DNA of 64,000 bases, taken from assembly GCA_043798715.1 (NCBI GenBank), contig JAZDOK010000004.1, forward strand, positions 62,001-126,000, given 5' to 3'. Source of the DNA: JAZDOK01 sp043798715. GTDB lineage: Bacteria > Vulcanimicrobiota > JAZDOK01. Position 1 is the stretch's first letter, and the number at the start of each line of letters is the position of its first letter. Below are positions 1 to 8,046 of this stretch, in pieces. The notes beneath the pieces are model-generated. The model searched no databases and was not told the origin of the DNA. It was given only the letters and a program-made list of their open reading frames with translations. The translations under genes were made by a program, and so were the position numbers.

Positions 1-534
1 GCATCCCTCCAGGAACAGCTCGGAAAGGGAGCGGACCTGAAAGAGGGAACCTCCCTGGCGGCCATATTCAAGCTCCTGGGGGAAATGGGAAAAAATCTGT
101 CGGCTCAGGGGTTGATCAACCAGGCCAGAGACGGCGATGATCCCGGATTCTTCTACTTTCAGGTTCCTCTCCGCCTTGATGAGGACGGGAAGACCGGGGA
201 GATCAGGATCCGCTACCGACGGGAATCCGAAGAGTCACGCCGGGTGGACCCTGAAGACGCCAAAGTCGAATTCGAGGTGAACACCGAGCACCTGGGAAAC
301 ATCACCTTCACCATCGAGATGACGCGAGGTAGGATTCACATCCAAGCCGGAACCGAGAGCTCGATGAAAAAGGACTTCATCGAAAGCCGCTTTGGCTCCC
401 TGAAATCTGGACTGGAGGGTTTGGGCTACGAGATCGGCCTTCTGGTGTGCCTGGTGAATCCGGCACCGCAACACAGGGAGTGTATCCCTGTAAAAGCATT
501 TGAATGCATGGAGCGGATCAATGTCACAGCGTGA
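1..534 (+). CDS. FliK-like flagellar hook-length control protein, C-terminal part (5' end outside window)
   Basis: The frame is open from base 1, so the gene starts upstream and only about 177 C-terminal residues are visible. The visible part resembles the conserved C-terminal domain of FliK/hook-length control proteins: alternating hydrophobic strands, an HLGNITFTIEM stretch like the 'LG.v.v.i' core of the domain, then RIHIQAGTESS and a helix ending in LGYEIGLLVCLV. In the family this domain contacts FlhB and switches export from hook to filament subunits. Context supports it strongly: the next genes are a FlhB-like fragment and rod proteins, an arrangement like the ylqG-ylqH pair of Bacillus. 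The stop overlaps the next gene by about 14 bases, suggesting translational coupling. I infer the family from this domain and the context; the variable N-terminal half cannot be judged. Confidence 0.7.
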   Translation, partial: ASLQEQLGKGADLKEGTSLAAIFKLLGEMGKNLSAQGLINQARDGDDPGFFYFQVPLRLDEDGKTGEIRIRYRRESEESRRVDPEDAKVEFEVNTEHLGNITFTIEMTRGRIHIQAGTESSMKKDFIESRFGSLKSGLEGLGYEIGLLVCLVNPAPQHRECIPVKAFECMERINVTA

Positions 535-733
535 TGATAACGAGAAAGTTGGAGAGGCGCTCTGTCTGGAGGGCATCATCCCGCGACAGTTATACGATGT
601 CATCGCGGAGATCCTGTCTTTTACATACGCTGTTAACAAAGAATGGTCAGATAGATTGAAATCGGAAGGAGGGGAAGACGCCCGTAAAGGAGAATCAGAA
701 GATCAAATTAAGCGATTTGGTTGTAATATTTGA
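521..733 (+). CDS. Short FlhB-like (FhlB/YlqH-type) protein, C-terminal segment only
   Basis: A 70-residue product. The segment IIPRQLYDVIAEILSFTYAV matches the closing helix of the FlhB/YscU cytoplasmic domain (typically 'IPpeLYeaVAEiLAfvY'). What precedes it is only about 20 residues, so the NPTH autocleavage motif and most of the usual 80-90-residue stand-alone FhlB-like protein are missing. I chose ATG 521 because GGAG at 510-513 sits 7 bases upstream; a TTG at 500 is also in frame. It overlaps the end of the FliK-like gene, the same neighbour relation as ylqG-ylqH in Firmicutes. The role, modulating export-substrate switching, is inferred. It may be a minimal functional domain or a decaying one. 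Confidence 0.55.
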   Translation: MSQRDDNEKVGEALCLEGIIPRQLYDVIAEILSFTYAVNKEWSDRLKSEGGEDARKGESEDQIKRFGCNI

Positions 734-748
734 GGAGGTGAAAGAACG

Positions 749-1516
749 ATGTTAGACGGAATGAAAATGGCGACTCAGGGAATGCTGGCCATGATGGCCA
801 AGCAGGAGGTCATTGCCAATAACTTGGCTAACGTCGGAACGGCGGGATTCCAGAAAGATACGATGCTGGTTTCCTCGTTTAACGACGTGCTCAAGAAGGA
901 GATGGCTTTCCGCGGATCCGATGAAGATGCCGGCTATTTCCAGGCTGGCGGCGGCCCTGAGGCCAAGGGAGAGCTCTTTTACAAGAATGCCACCATGTTT
1001 TCCCAGGGCTCGCTCAAGGAGACGGGAAACTCCTTTGACATGGCCCTGGATGACAATGGGAAGGGATTCTTCACCATCCAGTCCCAGGAAGGACTCAAGT
1101 TCACCCGCAACGGCTCCTTCAGGCTGAGTCCTACCGGGCACATAGTGACCCAGGACGGCTCCCTGCTGGTAGGCCAGAAAGGCCCCATCCACGTCAAGGG
1201 CCAGAACTTCGCGGTCAGCAACGAGGGGATCGTCACCGTTGACGGGCGGGAGATAGACCGCCTGCTCATCACCACTTTTGACAACAGGAACGGCCTGACC
1301 AAGGTCGGGGACAACAATTTTGTCACTTCCGGCGGGGGGAGAGCCTCCTCTGACTTCCGGGTCAAGCAGGGCTTCGTGGAAATGTCCAACGTCAACGTGG
1401 TCAAGGAAATGGTCGATATGCTCTCCATCATGAGAGCCTATGAGGCCAACCAGAAGATTCTCCACGCCGAGGATCAGGTTATGGCAAAGGCCAGTGAAGT
1501 AGGAAAGGTGCGCTAA
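749..1516 (+). CDS. flgF: Flagellar basal-body rod protein FlgF
   Basis: A 255-residue protein with the rod/hook family N-terminus (MATQGMLAMMAKQEVIANNLANVGTAGF spans residues about 7-34, including the NNLANV signature) and the matching C-terminal helix (MSNVNVVKEMVDMLSIMRAYEANQKIL, near 210-236). The two ends form the coiled coil that packs in the axial rod. Strong ribosome site GAGGAGGTG about 9 bases before the ATG. It lies 30 bases before flgG. Of the paired FlgF/FlgG paralogues, this one comes first and has the less canonical N-terminus, so FlgF (proximal rod) is preferred; assignment between FlgF and FlgG rests on order and comparison with the next gene. Secreted by the flagellar type III apparatus, hence no Sec signal. 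Confidence 0.85.
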   Translation: MLDGMKMATQGMLAMMAKQEVIANNLANVGTAGFQKDTMLVSSFNDVLKKEMAFRGSDEDAGYFQAGGGPEAKGELFYKNATMFSQGSLKETGNSFDMALDDNGKGFFTIQSQEGLKFTRNGSFRLSPTGHIVTQDGSLLVGQKGPIHVKGQNFAVSNEGIVTVDGREIDRLLITTFDNRNGLTKVGDNNFVTSGGGRASSDFRVKQGFVEMSNVNVVKEMVDMLSIMRAYEANQKILHAEDQVMAKASEVGKVR

Positions 1517-1546
1517 GCGCAATAATTTGGAGGGAGATGAATTAAT

Positions 1547-2314
1547 ATGATGAGAGCTCTTTACACAGCGGCATCAGGCATGATGGCCCAGCAGTTGAAC
1601 ATTGACAACATCTCGAACAACCTGGCCAACGTCCAGTCCACCGCCTTCAAGAAGGGACGCGTGGATTTCCAGGATCTTCTCTATTCCCACATGAGCGATC
1701 CCGGGACGGAGGCCACCGCCGGCACTCAGATCGGAATGGGAGTTCGCTCCGCCTCGACCCAGAAGATGTTCTCCATGGGATCGCTTCAGAAAACCGACAA
1801 CAACTTCGACGTGGCCATCCAGGGTGACGGATTCTACCAGGTGACCCTCCCGGACGGGACGTCCGCCTACACGAGAGACGGGGCCTTCAAGCTCGACGGG
1901 CACGGAAATCTGTCCACCAGTTCCGGTTATTCGCTCGGGCTCCGGATACCCAAGGATATCACCGACATCCAGATCAAGCAGGACGGCAAGGTTTTCGGCA
2001 CCCCCATCAACAGCACAAAGCCCACCCAGATCGGCGAGATCAAACTGACCCGCTTCCTCAACCCGGCGGGCTTGAAGTCGCTGGGCGGCAACCTCTACGG
2101 GTGGACGCCCGTCTGCGGCGAAAAAACCACGGATTTGCCCGGCAATAACGGCCTGGGAAACCTGGCTCAGGGCTTTCTGGAGAAATCCAACGTCAACGTC
2201 GTAGAAGAGATGATCAATATCATCCAGGCACAGAGAGCCTATGAAATCAACTCCAAGGGCGTACAGGCCGCCGACGAGATGATGCGTCAGGCCAACCAGC
2301 TCCAGAAAGGTTAA
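1547..2314 (+). CDS. flgG: Flagellar distal rod protein FlgG
   Basis: A 255-residue protein starting MMRALYTAASGMMAQQLN, which is the canonical FlgG opening, followed by NISNNLANVQSTAFKKGRVDFQDLLY. The middle carries the typical D1 strand region (DNNFDVAIQGDGFYQVTLPDG) and the C-terminus the conserved SNVNVVEEMINIIQAQRAYEINSK helix motif (split here across residues about 223-245). FlgG builds the distal rod that crosses the periplasm to the hook. The start ATG has the ribosome site GGAGGGAGAT just upstream. The genes for P- and L-ring proteins (FlgI, FlgH) and FlgA, which often follow flgG in diderms, are not here; the rod-binding gene follows directly. Confidence 0.93.
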   Translation: MMRALYTAASGMMAQQLNIDNISNNLANVQSTAFKKGRVDFQDLLYSHMSDPGTEATAGTQIGMGVRSASTQKMFSMGSLQKTDNNFDVAIQGDGFYQVTLPDGTSAYTRDGAFKLDGHGNLSTSSGYSLGLRIPKDITDIQIKQDGKVFGTPINSTKPTQIGEIKLTRFLNPAGLKSLGGNLYGWTPVCGEKTTDLPGNNGLGNLAQGFLEKSNVNVVEEMINIIQAQRAYEINSKGVQAADEMMRQANQLQKG

Positions 2315-2353
2315 TTGACAGCTTTTCCAGCCCCCAATAGGAGGTGCAAATAG

Positions 2354-2659
2354 ATGAAAATCGAAGGGATTACCCCTAAAAGTCCCCTCGTGGCGGCCGA
2401 GATGTCTCCCTCCCGACAGCGGGAGGACGCCAAACTCAAGGAGGCCTGCCAGCAGTTTGAATCTCTCTTCTTAAACCAGCTCTTGAGCGAAATGAGAAAG
2501 ACTGTTCCCAAGAGTGAAGAGGGAGGGGTCTTCGGGGACGGCAAAAATCAGGAGACCTTCCAGGGCATGCTCGACGAGGAGCGGGCCAAGGCTTGGTCCC
2601 AGACCGATGGGATCGGCCTTGCCAACATCCTCTACCAGCAGATGCGCAATACCCTTTAG
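2354..2659 (+). CDS. flgJ: FlgJ-type rod-binding protein (no muramidase domain)
   Basis: A 101-residue protein whose core reads KLKEACQQFESLFLNQLLSEMRKT, the typical start of the FlgJ N-terminal rod-binding domain, and ends with DGIGLANILYQQM, the matching C-terminal helix. In Proteobacteria FlgJ carries an additional peptidoglycan hydrolase domain; here it is absent, as in many other phyla, so the protein should act as rod cap/assembly scaffold while another enzyme opens the wall. Ribosome site AGGAGGTG lies 8 bases ahead of the ATG, 40 bases after flgG. The gene order flgF-flgG-rod-binding protein supports the call. Confidence 0.85.
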   Translation: MKIEGITPKSPLVAAEMSPSRQREDAKLKEACQQFESLFLNQLLSEMRKTVPKSEEGGVFGDGKNQETFQGMLDEERAKAWSQTDGIGLANILYQQMRNTL

Positions 2660-2685
2660 AGTCCGCCTGAGAGGTGACTCAAAAG

Positions 2686-3486
2686 ATGCAGGAGGTCTCT
2701 TTACTCTGGAAGAGATTTCTAGAGCATCGCGATAAGTTTTCCAGAGATGAGTTGGTAGCTGCCTACCTTCCTTTCGTGCGCTATATCGCGACGGGAATCG
2801 TAAGGAAGCTGCGTCCCGGATTCGACTTGGAAGACCTCATAAGCGATGGTGTCTTTGGCCTGATGAAGGCCATTGACTATTTTGACCCCTCGCGGGGGGC
2901 GAAGTTTGAAACTTACGCCACCCCCGTGGTCAGGGGTTCAATTTATAATGGTCTCCGAAAGCTGGACTGGGTCCCCGAACGAACGAGGGGAAAGGCCCGG
3001 GCACTGCAGAAGGCCATGGACAAGTTTACCCTCATTTACGGCAGGCCCGGCACGGAAAATGAACTCGCGGAAGAACTCAAGATATCGGCGACAGAGGTCT
3101 ATGAGCTGATTACCGACATGGGGTGCATCTACCTGCTTTCCCTCGATCAGCCTCTCTCCTCCTCTGAGGATGATGAAACCACCATCCTCGACACCGTCGA
3201 GGATTCACAGATGGTCGATCCTTCGGCCGAAGTCGAGTTCGCTGAGCAGAAAAAATCCCTTAGAGATTCCCTGGAGCAACTCTCCGAACGAGAACAGCTC
3301 CTGATCCGGGAGCATTACTTCGAGGGGGTCCCATTTGAACAAATTGCCACCCGCCTGGGAGTGACCAAACAGAGAATTTCACAGATGCACGCAAGGGCCG
3401 TCAAGAAGCTCCGCGATACTCTCAGCTACAAGGAGCAGAACTTCAAACCCGCTGATTCAGCCGATGGGAAAGACCGTCCGGAATAA
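2686..3486 (+). CDS. fliA: Flagellar sigma factor, sigma-28 (FliA/WhiG family)
   Basis: About 266 residues with sigma region 2 (YLPFVRYIATGIVRKL; DLEDLISDGVFGLMKAIDYF; FETYATPVVRGSIYNGLRKLDWVPE), a region 3 (ALQKAMDKFTLIYGRPGTENELAEEL) and region 4 helix-turn-helix (LSEREQLLIREHYFEGVPFEQIATRLGVTKQRISQ, near residues 205-240). This is the FliA/WhiG architecture that drives late flagellar genes. Start choice: a GTG at 2674 is in frame, but GAGGTG at 2671-2676 is a good ribosome site for the ATG at 2686, nine bases away. The stop TAA shares its last base with the ATG of the next gene, so the two are coupled. Location after rod genes fits a sigma-28 in the flagellar operon. Confidence 0.92.
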   Translation: MQEVSLLWKRFLEHRDKFSRDELVAAYLPFVRYIATGIVRKLRPGFDLEDLISDGVFGLMKAIDYFDPSRGAKFETYATPVVRGSIYNGLRKLDWVPERTRGKARALQKAMDKFTLIYGRPGTENELAEELKISATEVYELITDMGCIYLLSLDQPLSSSEDDETTILDTVEDSQMVDPSAEVEFAEQKKSLRDSLEQLSEREQLLIREHYFEGVPFEQIATRLGVTKQRISQMHARAVKKLRDTLSYKEQNFKPADSADGKDRPE

Positions 3487-4478
3487 TGACTGTTACACCC
3501 TTTGTTTTTTCCATCCACGGCCCTGATAACTCTATCCACGACTCCATAACAGGTATCCCAGGCTCCTTCGATGAGACCATGCATGATCTTCGAAACGCTC
3601 TTGAGCTCGGTGTGGAGATCCGCGCGAAGATCGTGCTCAGCCCTCTCAACCTCGCCCATATGGTCGAAATGACGGAGATGCTTCTGGAGTGCGGGGTCAG
3701 CCACCTGCATCTGGCTTTCCCGATGGCGCCGGGAGGAGCCGTGGAGAATAAAAGCGCCCTCATCCCCAGGTACGGCGACTGCCTTTCCAGAATGGACGAT
3801 GTATTCGAACGCGCGATTTCCTCTGGCAGCAGAGAACTAATCTCCCTGAAAAATTTCCCTCCCTGCTTCTTCAGGGGCCAGGAAGCCATTCTGGACGAAT
3901 TCATCTCTTCTGAAATCGTTTCAATCGGCGAGGTCGTGGAAGAGAAAATAAATGCGCCTGGATGCGCAAGATGCCTCTACTTTTTCACCTGCCGGGGGTT
4001 TGACCGTTCATATGCCGAAAGATTCGGAACGAATGAGTTCATCCCTGTTGAAACCCAGAATCTTAATATCCCCTTTAAAAAATTCAATGTCACTCTTTTT
4101 AAAAACCGCTATCCCTGCCTGGAACCAGTCCGTTTCTTAATCCGCCCCTATGGGGGAAACATAGTATTGAGGGACCTGGTCATCCCGCTCACGGAGCGCG
4201 GCCGCCGCTTTCTCATGCAGATGGACGGAACGACGGCCCTGGGAGACCTGCTCCCGGAACCAGGCTTTGAGGAAATGGAATTTCTGGTCTCCCTTTTCAG
4301 GAGAAGGGCTCTCTGGCTCCTCTCTTCCCCCTCGCCTCCCCTCAGGCATGTCCGGGAGCTCATGGAGATCATCGAGAAACAGAGCCCCTTCGCCTCACCA
4401 GAGACAAAATCGGAGGAACGCTTCGAATTTCCCCTCTTTCAGCCCTGGCCCGAGAAATACAACATCACGCTCGGGTAG
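3486..4478 (+). CDS. Radical-SAM-like protein lacking the CxxxCxxC N-terminus, with PqqD-like C-terminal domain
   Basis: 330 residues. It begins almost at once with FSIHGPDNSIHDSITGIPGS, a motif normally found near residue 100 of MoaA-type radical SAM enzymes, so the strands that carry the CxxxCxxC cluster ligands are absent. The rest of the half-barrel follows, then a cysteine motif CARCLYFFTCRGF (near 160-172) of the auxiliary-cluster type. Residues about 210-285 (RFLIRPYGGNIVLRD..., MDGTTALGDLLPE) look like a PqqD/RRE peptide-binding fold. The frame is closed by a TGA at 3453 upstream, so no longer form exists here. Start ATG overlaps the sigma-factor stop (TAATG). The stop TAG lies inside a palindrome. 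Function unknown; it may be a substrate-binding relative of radical SAM enzymes rather than an active one. Confidence 0.6.
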   Translation: MTVTPFVFSIHGPDNSIHDSITGIPGSFDETMHDLRNALELGVEIRAKIVLSPLNLAHMVEMTEMLLECGVSHLHLAFPMAPGGAVENKSALIPRYGDCLSRMDDVFERAISSGSRELISLKNFPPCFFRGQEAILDEFISSEIVSIGEVVEEKINAPGCARCLYFFTCRGFDRSYAERFGTNEFIPVETQNLNIPFKKFNVTLFKNRYPCLEPVRFLIRPYGGNIVLRDLVIPLTERGRRFLMQMDGTTALGDLLPEPGFEEMEFLVSLFRRRALWLLSSPSPPLRHVRELMEIIEKQSPFASPETKSEERFEFPLFQPWPEKYNITLG

Positions 4479-4501
4479 GGGCGATTCCCCTGCCCTACCC
4501 G
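4472..4501. terminator. Palindrome between convergent genes; supplies both stop codons
   Basis: Perfect 9-bp arms CGGGTAGGG (4472-4480) and CCCTACCCG (4493-4501) around a 12-base loop. It sits exactly between the convergent radical-SAM-like gene and trpB2; the stop TAG of the first (4476-4478) and that of the second (complement of 4495-4497) both lie in the arms. No T-run follows, so termination in both directions is inferred from position only. The sequence GTAGGGGCGA at its core resembles the 28-bp palindromes at 11985-12931. Confidence 0.55.
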
Positions 4502-5853
4502 CCGATCTCCGGCAAATCCTTCAGGGCCTCCTTAATGGTATCTTCGGGCAACTCATAATCCACCATGCGCCCGCTCAGGTATTCCTCGTAGGCGGTCAGA
4601 TCAAAATTCCCGTGACCGCTCAGGTTGAAGACGATGCATCGCTCCTCCTTAGTCTCCTTGCACTTGAGCGCTTCGTCAATGGCCACCCGAATGGCGTGAG
4701 CGGATTCCGGGGCCGGCAGATATCCTTCGGTGCGGGCGAAGAGGACCGCCGCCTCGAAGACCCCCAGCTGGGCCACCGCGACCGCGTCAACTATTCCTTT
4801 TTTGACCAGGAGAGAAAGAAGAGGGCTGTCGCCGTGGTAGCGCAGGCCTCCCGCGTGAATGCCCGGGGGCATGAAGTTATGTCCCAGGGTATACATCTTG
4901 ACCAAGGGAGTCAGCTTGGCGGAATCTCCGAAGTCATAGCGGTAGGGTCCCCTTGTCAGCGTGGGACAGGCGGAGGGCTCTACGGCCACCATGCGGATCT
5001 CCTTCCCCCCGAGCTTATCGGGGACAAAGGGGAATACAAAACCGGAGAAGTTGCTGCCGCCGCCGACGCAAGCGATGAGTACATCCGGGCTCTCCCCGGC
5101 CAGCTCAAGCTGTTTTTTAGTTTCCAGCCCGATCACGGTCTGGTGGAGCATGACGTGGTTGAGAACGCTCCCCAGGGAATAATGGGTGTCATCATGGGTG
5201 GCGGCGTCCTCCACCGCCTCGGAGATGGCGATCCCCAGGCTTCCGGGGCAGGCGGGGTCGGAGGCCAGGATAGCCCGCCCGGTGTTCGTCCGGTCCGAGG
5301 GAGAGGGAAAGACCTCCGCGCCCCAGGTGTTCATGAGGAGTTTGCGATAGGGCTTCTGCTCGTAACTGCAACGCACCATATAGACCGTACACTCAAGGCC
5401 GAAGAGCGTGCAGGCGAAGGAGAGGGCGCTTCCCCACTGCCCGGCCCCGGTCTCGGTGGCGATCCGCTTGATGCCTTCCATCTTATTATAATAGGCCTGG
5501 GGAACCGCGGTATTCGGCTTGTGGCTCCCGACAGGGCACACGCTCTCATTCTTGAAATAGATGCGGGCGGGGGTGCCGAGGGCCTTTTCAAGGCGCCTGG
5601 CCCGCTGAAAGGGCGTCGGGCGCCAGATTCGATAAATATCCCGGACCTCGTCGGGAATCTCAATCCACCGTTCCTGCGAGACCTCCTGCTTGATGAGCTC
5701 CATGGCAAAAAGCGGAGCCAGGTCCTGCGGGGTTATGGGCTGGCCGGTGCCTGGATGAAGAACCGGCGGGGCCGGCTCCGGAAGATCCGCCTGCACGTTG
5801 TACCAGGCCTGTGGAATCTCTTTTTCGCTCAGAATTATTTTGTCTTCTTTCAT
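4495..5853 (-). CDS. trpB2: Tryptophan synthase beta-chain, TrpB2 type
   Basis: 452 residues, the length of the TrpB2 subgroup (TrpB1 is about 400). The PLP lysine lies in VGSHKPNTA (near residue 110), followed by the glycine-rich phosphate loop CVGGGSNFSGFVFPF (near 262-276) and the closing SGHGNFDL. TrpB2 enzymes join indole and serine to tryptophan and often work without TrpA; no trpA or other trp gene is next to it, which fits an indole-salvaging or serine-deaminase role. Ribosome site GAAAGGAAG lies 6 bases before the ATG. Upstream is holA in the same direction. The other strand holds a long open frame that is only its shadow. Confidence 0.92.
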   Translation of the reverse strand: MKEDKIILSEKEIPQAWYNVQADLPEPAPPVLHPGTGQPITPQDLAPLFAMELIKQEVSQERWIEIPDEVRDIYRIWRPTPFQRARRLEKALGTPARIYFKNESVCPVGSHKPNTAVPQAYYNKMEGIKRIATETGAGQWGSALSFACTLFGLECTVYMVRCSYEQKPYRKLLMNTWGAEVFPSPSDRTNTGRAILASDPACPGSLGIAISEAVEDAATHDDTHYSLGSVLNHVMLHQTVIGLETKKQLELAGESPDVLIACVGGGSNFSGFVFPFVPDKLGGKEIRMVAVEPSACPTLTRGPYRYDFGDSAKLTPLVKMYTLGHNFMPPGIHAGGLRYHGDSPLLSLLVKKGIVDAVAVAQLGVFEAAVLFARTEGYLPAPESAHAIRVAIDEALKCKETKEERCIVFNLSGHGNFDLTAYEEYLSGRMVDYELPEDTIKEALKDLPEIGG

Positions 5854-5934
5854 GGTCGCCTTCCTTTCTAAATGTAAGTATCTCCACTCCCCTACTCTTC
5901 TCTCCTATTCCATATGTCTAATGTCCATTGTCCT

Positions 5935-5953
5935 TTGTCAATTGACAATTGTC
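5935..5953. promoter_or_regulatory. Palindromic AT-rich site upstream of trpB2
   Basis: A perfect 14-base palindrome TTGTCAATTGACAA overlaps a second copy of the half-site CAATTGTC. It lies in the 100-base gap between holA and trpB2 and, read on the minus strand, contains a TTGACA that could be a -35 box, although no convincing -10 box sits at the right distance. It could be an operator for trpB2; this is only inference. Confidence 0.25.
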
Positions 5954-5956
5954 TCC

Positions 5957-7015
5957 TCATCTTCCCCGGCAGATCTGGATAACCGTGGTCTCCAGGATAA
6001 GACGGGGATCCTTTCCCTGCTTCATTCCGAGATCCGCCCGGTGCAGCAGTTGAAAGATCAATCCAAGCTGCCGTCCATCGAGTCCGGCGCTCTCCTCCAG
6101 AAGCTTTTTCAGGCGGAAGGGATGCATCTTAAGCTCCCTGGCCATCTCCGGCGCGGAAATTTTTTTCTCCCGATACTTGAGAACCGAGTTCAAGGTGCGG
6201 TAGTATGAATTGATGTATCCAAGAATCTTCAAACCGGCGCCCCTGGCCTTGCCGGCGCTTTCAATGGCTCCCTCCTCCCGGAGGAGATCCTCAAGGACCG
6301 AGAGAGCGCGCGACGTATTCCTGATGCCCAGGCTGTTACCTAGATCGTATATCTTCGCTGTGGGGTAGCGGGTGACTATGGCTTCTACATCTTTTTTACG
6401 GATTTCTTTGCGCCCCATGGTATAACAGTCCAACTTTGCAAACTCACTGCTGAGCAGGGCCAGGTTGTCTCCGACCCGCTCCCGCATCAGGCGCACCACC
6501 TCGGGCTTGACATCCTTCCCGGCGCTCTTGAAATGCTCCCTGAGCCAGTTCTCCGCATCTCCCTCAGAAAGGTTGCAGTTGATGAAAACACCGTCTTTCC
6601 TGAGGACCTCATCAACTTCCTTGCTTATGTGAATGCGCTCCTTGTCTTTGGACTGCCGTTCCTCCCGATGTTCAACTCCGAGCACCAGAACGGTCGCAGG
6701 CGGGAAATCCTTGAGATAGGCGGCCAGGCGTTTTTTTTCGGCCAGTGAAAGATCCTGGGCGCCCAGAACATGGACCAGGCGTTTTTCAGCCAGGAGCGGC
6801 AGTTCCTCGGCCGCGGCGATCAGGGAATCGATCGAGTCTCCGCGGGACAGCGTGACCCGGCTGAAATTAAACTCAAGAAGATCCCTGGGGAGATATTCGT
6901 CCTTGATCCTTCCAAGAATATCGGAAGCGGCGAAGGAGTCACCCCAGAACACCAGATAATAGCGGAAGATGGGTAAAATTTTAAGCTGACAGAATTCGTG
7001 ATAGGAATAGTTCAT
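5957..7015 (-). CDS. holA: DNA polymerase III delta subunit (clamp loader)
   Basis: 352 residues, usual for HolA. The N-terminal AAA+-like region (YYLVFWGDSFAASDIL; ELPLLAEKRLVHVLGAQDLS; PPATVLVLGVEH), the middle helical lid (VGDNLALLSSEFAKLDCYT, where an 'N...L..E..KL' motif is typical) and the C-terminal collar domain (ISAPEMARELKMHPFRLKKLLEES; LLHRADLGMKQG) all follow the family. Delta opens the beta clamp for loading onto DNA. The start ATG overlaps the mtnA stop in an ATGA, so the two are coupled. N-terminal MNYSYHEFCQLKILPIF is slightly longer than usual, and the start is fixed by the overlap. Confidence 0.88.
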   Translation of the reverse strand: MNYSYHEFCQLKILPIFRYYLVFWGDSFAASDILGRIKDEYLPRDLLEFNFSRVTLSRGDSIDSLIAAAEELPLLAEKRLVHVLGAQDLSLAEKKRLAAYLKDFPPATVLVLGVEHREERQSKDKERIHISKEVDEVLRKDGVFINCNLSEGDAENWLREHFKSAGKDVKPEVVRLMRERVGDNLALLSSEFAKLDCYTMGRKEIRKKDVEAIVTRYPTAKIYDLGNSLGIRNTSRALSVLEDLLREEGAIESAGKARGAGLKILGYINSYYRTLNSVLKYREKKISAPEMARELKMHPFRLKKLLEESAGLDGRQLGLIFQLLHRADLGMKQGKDPRLILETTVIQICRGR

Positions 7016-8046
7016 TTAAGGGACGACTGGAAATCACTCAGAGACTCCTCGTAAGGAGGCCAGAGGATTCTCTTCTCAGTTATAATTCCCGTGATAAACC
7101 TGGCGGGAGTGACATCGAAAGCCGGGTTGGCCGCAATGGTCCCCTCGGGAGCCACCTGGATCCCGGCAAATGTCGTCACTTCCTCCGGAGAGCGCTCCTC
7201 TATAACGATATCATCCCCGGATGAGATGGCAAAATCGATGGTGGAATACGGCGCGGCGACATAAAATGGAACCATGTTCTCAAGAGCCAGCACCGCCAGG
7301 GAATAGGTGCCTATCTTATTGGCCACATCTCCGTTGGCGGCGATTCGATCCGCTCCGACTACGACCAGGTTGATTCGCCCCTGCTTCATCATCCATCCGG
7401 CCATGTTGTCGGTGATGAGAGTATAAGATATCCTTTCCTCCTTCAATTCCCAGGCTGTCAGGCGCGCGCCCTGAAGAAGCGGCCGGGTCTCATCCACGAT
7501 GACGTGAACTCTCTTCCCCTTCGCAACCGCCGAGCGGATGACGCCCAGGGCCGTCCCGTATCCTCCCGTGGCCAGCCCACCGGCGTTGCAGTGGGTTAGA
7601 ATATTGGCCCCTTCCGGAACGAGAGTAGCGCCGAAATCGCCGATCCGGAGGCACATTTCCTCGTCTTCACGGGCAATCTCGACAGCCTCGGCGACAATGG
7701 CCTCCACCACGCCTTCTCTCCCCACGGCCCGGCGCCCGGCGCTCATGGTCCGCTCCAGCGCCCAGAAAAGATTTTTCGCCGTAGGACGGGTGGAACTGAT
7801 AATTCTGGCCGCCTGCGCCATTTCCGCCAGAAGCTGCACTTCGTTGTCGCTGCGAGCCTGGAGGGCCGCCAGCGCCAGACCCATGGCGGCGGCTATGCCC
7901 AGAGCCGGCGCCCCGCGGATGGCCATGCACTCGATGGCCTCCACCAGGGTCTCCATGTCATAGCAGTCTATAGTCTCCACCAGGTGGGGAAGCTTGCGTT
8001 GATCTAAAATCCGTACAAAATCACCGCACCATTCAATGCTCTTCAA
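7012..8046 (-). CDS. mtnA: S-methyl-5-thioribose-1-phosphate isomerase
   Basis: Family signature residues are present: ILDQRKLP near the start, RGAPALGIAAAMGLALA, the catalytic Cys in LTHCNAGGLATGGYGTAL and the catalytic Asp in VVGADRIAANGDVANKIGTY. The enzyme converts methylthioribose-1-phosphate to methylthioribulose-1-phosphate in methionine salvage. I place the start at the TTG at 8046, because it gives the family-typical N-terminus MKSIEW and has AAGGGAG about 8 bases upstream; an in-frame TTG at 8079 is less likely. The start overlaps the end of the acetyltransferase gene by 14 bases, and the stop overlaps holA. No other salvage gene is visible in the window. Confidence 0.93.
   Translation of the reverse strand: MKSIEWCGDFVRILDQRKLPHLVETIDCYDMETLVEAIECMAIRGAPALGIAAAMGLALAALQARSDNEVQLLAEMAQAARIISSTRPTAKNLFWALERTMSAGRRAVGREGVVEAIVAEAVEIAREDEEMCLRIGDFGATLVPEGANILTHCNAGGLATGGYGTALGVIRSAVAKGKRVHVIVDETRPLLQGARLTAWELKEERISYTLITDNMAGWMMKQGRINLVVVGADRIAANGDVANKIGTYSLAVLALENMVPFYVAAPYSTIDFAISSGDDIVIEERSPEEVTTFAGIQVAPEGTIAANPAFDVTPARFITGIITEKRILWPPYEESLSDFQSSLK

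Noticed and set aside
4267..5871. 534-codon open frame on the plus strand
   Set aside because: It is antisense to trpB2, lacks a ribosome site and its translation is low in recognisable motifs; it exists because of the codon bias of trpB2.
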